From NCBI GenBank assembly GCA_902805845.1, contig CADCUI010000049.1, forward strand, positions 1-33,093: a stretch of 33,093 nucleotides of DNA, read 5' to 3'. The notes under the pieces were generated by a model, which was not told where the DNA came from, did not search any database, and saw nothing but the letters and a program-made list of their open reading frames with translations. The stretch comes from an uncultured Nocardioidaceae bacterium (lineage in GTDB: Bacteria; Actinomycetota; Actinomycetes; Propionibacteriales; Nocardioidaceae). Of this stretch, positions 32,989 through 33,093 are shown piece by piece. Every line of letters starts with the position of its first letter. Position 1 is the first letter of the stretch. A program made the position numbers and the translations under genes.

Positions 32989-33093
32989 ATGCTTGACGCC
33001 CAAGACGCCCGCAGCATCATGGGGGCCACGGCGTACGGCAGCGACGGGGACAAGATCGGCAAGGTCGGTCAGGTCTACCTCGACGACCAGTCC
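32989..33093 (+). CDS. PRC-barrel protein, N-terminal part only (window edge)
   Basis: Thirty-five codons are visible from ATG 32989, preceded by a strong AGGAGG (32979-32984). The sequence contains GATAYGSDGDKIGKVGQVYL, which aligns without gaps to GSTAYDAAGEKVGRVGQLYL of the gene at 30749, and both continue D-D-Q-S. It is therefore a paralogue of that PRC-barrel/DUF2382 protein. Whether it has the DUF2382 half lies outside the window. Unlike the first copy it has a conventional ribosome site and a long leader. Confidence 0.85.
   Translation, partial: MLDAQDARSIMGATAYGSDGDKIGKVGQVYLDDQS

Noticed and set aside
1-33093. Mobile elements, CRISPR, tRNA, rRNA, defence systems
   Set aside because: No transposase, integrase, repeat-spacer array, RNA gene or recognised defence domain was found by reading both strands; the window looks like stable chromosomal backbone.

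Overview
The window reads as chromosome of a high-GC actinobacterium. The GC content is about 70%, start codons are often GTG, and genes commonly overlap by 4 bp. NuoE, NuoH and NuoJ carry long tails that I associate with actinobacteria, and the inositol cluster contains a Cgl0159-type aldolase. Nocardioidaceae or a relative is my guess from overall style; no taxonomic search was run. No rRNA, tRNA, CRISPR array, insertion sequence or phage gene was seen, and no gap without a gene exceeds about 150 bp.

Region 1 (1-16074, + strand) is the respiratory complex I operon, entered at the last codons of nuoB and continuing nuoC-D-E-F-G-H-I-J-K-L-M-N without a break. It ends in a long-chain polyprenyl diphosphate synthase that overlaps nuoN by 4 bp. 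Twelve of the fourteen subunits are fully present, with the Fe-S cysteine sets of NuoE, F, G and I intact. The polyprenyl synthase probably makes the menaquinone side chain, so quinone supply is tied to the enzyme that reduces quinone.

Region 2 (16075-25226) is a myo-inositol catabolism locus. A GntR/UTRA regulator on the - strand faces an AT-rich divergent control region, followed by a seven-gene + strand operon: IolE-like TIM barrel, iolC kinase, Cgl0159/IolJ-type aldolase, iolA/mmsA, iolG, iolB and iolD. This covers each step from myo-inositol to acetyl-CoA plus dihydroxyacetone phosphate, but no transporter is present. Between the convergent polyprenyl synthase and regulator genes lie two perfect 9-bp inverted repeats in crossing (pseudoknot-like) order.

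Region 3 (25251-33093) is a group of short transcription units: a WrbA-type flavoprotein (-), an SDR plus a CrtI-like FAD oxidoreductase (+), a DUF4383 membrane protein (+), an SRPBCC protein (-), a TetR regulator (-), a PRC-barrel/DUF2382 protein plus a GlgC-like nucleotidyltransferase (+), and the start of a second PRC-barrel paralogue (+). The main finding is here. Six of the seven transcription units are preceded by a sequence of the form GNNT-N15/16-GGGTA(G/C), which matches the actinobacterial sigma-B/sigma-F stress promoter. In three of them the -10 element sits exactly 9 nt before the ATG, implying leaderless or nearly leaderless mRNAs. I read the region as a general-stress island combining redox enzymes, envelope or membrane proteins and a sugar-nucleotide enzyme. 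The segment before the last gene is also dense in mutually exclusive hairpins.
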